A DNA stretch of 7,199 bases from Candidatus Poribacteria bacterium (GTDB lineage Bacteria; Poribacteria; WGA-4E; PCPOR2b), in contig JAPUIP010000693.1 of NCBI GenBank assembly GCA_027296925.1, positions 1 to 7,199 of the forward strand, read 5' to 3'. Each line of letters opens with the position of its first letter. The first letter of the stretch is position 1. A model generated the notes under the pieces. That model saw only the letters and a program-made list of their open reading frames with translations. It made no database searches and was not told the origin of the DNA. Positions 6,170 through 7,199 of this stretch are shown piece by piece. The position numbers and the translations under genes were made by a program.

Positions 6170-6226
6170 TTGAACTGACTCCGGTTCAAGCGGGCATACG
6201 ACGATCCATCATCTTCCAGCCCGCTT
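6170..6226. terminator. Inverted repeats in the convergent spacer, possible bidirectional transcription end
   Basis: Between the PilZ and dehydrogenase genes there are two inverted repeats: TTGAAC/GTTCAA (6170-6175/6184-6189, 8-nt loop) and a perfect 8-bp AAGCGGGC/GCCCGCTT (6188-6195/6219-6226, 23-nt loop). They share two bases, so only one can form at a time. Neither has a T-run on either strand, so a standard intrinsic terminator is not proved. Position alone favours a transcription-end or RNA-stabilising role. Confidence 0.35.
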
Positions 6227-6262
6227 ACCTATGAAATTCCGGGCTCTCTGGTGCTGACGTAC

Positions 6263-7060
6263 CTATTCGGTGTCGGCCCACGCCCCTTTGGCCATCATGC
6301 CGCCATCGACGCATACGGATTCTCCCGTCATGAAGGAGGCCTGATCACTGGCTAAGAAGAGAACCACATTGGCGATCTCATCGGGCTGACCGATGCGGCC
6401 AAGGGGGTGTGCGTTTCCCCATTGCGTTTTGAGGGCTGCCAAATCGCCTCCCGTTAATGCCACCGCCTCCGCGACCAGCGGGGTATCGATAGTCCCGGGA
6501 TTGACCGCCAACACCCGAATGTTGTCTTCGGCATACTCCAGCGCGAGTTGACGGGTCAGGGAGAGGATTCCGCCTTTGCTGGCGGCATACGCGGAGACGC
6601 CTTTCATCGATTGCAGCCCCTGGACACTGGCGGTGTTGATAATGACGCCACCACCGCGCTGCTTCATCGACGGGATACAATGCTGCGTCATGAGGAAGTA
6701 ACTCTTGAGGCACACATCGACGATGCGGTCCCACATCTCCTCCGGCAGTTCGTGAGCCGGCAGATAACTGCTGGCAGGCTGGATGCCCACGTTGTTGCAC
6801 AACACATCGACCCCGCCCCAAGCCGCTACAGCGGTCTCGACAACCGACTGGCAGGTGGCGTTGTGGGCGACATCGGCCCGCTGGAATTGGATCGAACCGG
6901 CCAGATCTGCGGCTTCGTCCGTGATTTGCGCACCTGCGGTTTCATCGATGTCAGCGCATAACACTTGCGCGCCCTTCCCGGCGAAAGCCAGACAGATCGC
7001 CCGGCCGATGCCCTTGGCGCCGCCGGTGACAATGACAACCTTATTCGTAAAATCTGACAT
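6263..7060 (-). CDS. Short-chain dehydrogenase/reductase (SDR family oxidoreductase)
   Basis: A 265-residue cytoplasmic NAD(P)-dependent oxidoreductase of the classical SDR family, with a Rossmann fold throughout. Visible motifs are the cofactor loop 'TGGAKGIG' (12-19), Asp37 at the end of the second strand, which favours NAD(H), 'NNVG' (89-92, a form of NNAG), Ser145 in 'NTASVQG', the YxxxK pair Tyr158/Lys162 in 'YAASK', 'NPG' (187-189) and the C-terminal 'VDGG' (251-254). The fourth catalytic residue, normally Asn in the 'vNl' motif, is Cys117 in 'VDVCLK'. The substrate, probably a secondary alcohol or ketone, cannot be told. The start is ATG at 7058-7060 with AAGGAGG 5 nt upstream. The frame is open 25 codons further up, but those residues lie before the first strand and look non-coding. 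It runs the same way as the truncated gene to the right, after 82 bp in which I see no convincing promoter, so the two may be co-transcribed. Confidence 0.9.
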   Translation of the reverse strand: MSDFTNKVVIVTGGAKGIGRAICLAFAGKGAQVLCADIDETAGAQITDEAADLAGSIQFQRADVAHNATCQSVVETAVAAWGGVDVLCNNVGIQPASSYLPAHELPEEMWDRIVDVCLKSYFLMTQHCIPSMKQRGGGVIINTASVQGLQSMKGVSAYAASKGGILSLTRQLALEYAEDNIRVLAVNPGTIDTPLVAEAVALTGGDLAALKTQWGNAHPLGRIGQPDEIANVVLFLASDQASFMTGESVCVDGGMMAKGAWADTE

Positions 7061-7142
7061 GATCTCCTCCTTAAGCGTTGAGGTTATTGAAATTCTCGGT
7101 TGGGTTTGACAGAATACTTCGTTGTTGCGGCTCACATGGCAG

Positions 7143-7199
7143 TCAGCTTTTCAGGAGCTCATCCAGAACAACTGTGGCGTATGCCCCCGGCGGCAGGAT
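7143..7199 (-). CDS. truD: Partial gene, C terminus resembling tRNA pseudouridine synthase TruD
   Basis: Eighteen codons and a TGA stop (7145-7143) run in from the right edge. They read ILPPGAYATVVLDELLKS. This fits the C terminus of TruD, which from memory ends in a pattern like '(L/V)PxG(S/A)(Y/F)AT', two hydrophobic residues, then 'xE(L/I)'. TruD makes pseudouridine at position 13 of tRNA. The catalytic domain lies outside the window, so the call rests on this short match. It ends 82 bp before the dehydrogenase start, on the same strand. Confidence 0.5.
   Translation of the reverse strand: MLPPGAYATVVLDELLKS

Noticed and set aside
6548..6961. 137-codon plus-strand open frame
   Set aside because: It is antisense to the well-supported dehydrogenase, with no ribosome binding site or recognisable domain.

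Overview
This window looks like bacterial chromosome of about half G+C from a poorly characterised lineage. Every gene start has a clear Shine-Dalgarno sequence, genes are packed into short operons with small overlaps, and sigma70-like promoters can be read. The mix of genes (a UlaE-like sugar isomerase, a secreted transglutaminase, a discoidin-like lipoprotein, a PilZ protein and a short palindromic repeat with terminal inverted repeats) would suit an uncultured Poribacteria-like or deltaproteobacteria-like genome. That placement is inference. No rRNA, tRNA, CRISPR array, integrase or transposase is visible.

Layout. (1) Bases 72-3108 hold a four-gene operon on the minus strand, transcribed leftward from a promoter at 3079-3108. 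The order is a sugar-phosphate isomerase/epimerase, two consecutive proteins that together resemble one DUF6178 protein, and a stand-alone threonyl-tRNA editing domain. The last three genes are joined by a 17-bp gap, an 8-bp overlap and a 29-bp overlap. (2) A divergent plus-strand gene (3240-4748) encodes a secreted transglutaminase-like protein. (3) Bases 4755-4877 hold a 123-bp MITE-like repeat. Its right end carries a consensus promoter facing a two-gene plus-strand operon: a discoidin-like lipoprotein (4975-5607) and a PilZ-domain protein (5620-6168). (4) A short convergent spacer with inverted repeats leads to a minus-strand short-chain dehydrogenase (6263-7060). (5) At the right edge is the last 18 codons of a minus-strand gene whose C terminus resembles tRNA pseudouridine synthase TruD.

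How the genes may work together. The lipoprotein and PilZ gene are probably co-transcribed and may link an envelope binding protein to cyclic-di-GMP signalling. The four-gene operon joins sugar metabolism to a possible translation quality-control protein, with no obvious shared pathway. The most unusual points are the altered active site of the stand-alone threonyl-tRNA editing domain, the split DUF6178 protein, the repeat that appears to supply a promoter, and changed catalytic residues in the transglutaminase and the dehydrogenase. I do not see a clearly new defence or mobile system. The longest gene-free stretches are about 225 bp (3016-3239 and 4749-4974), and both are described below.
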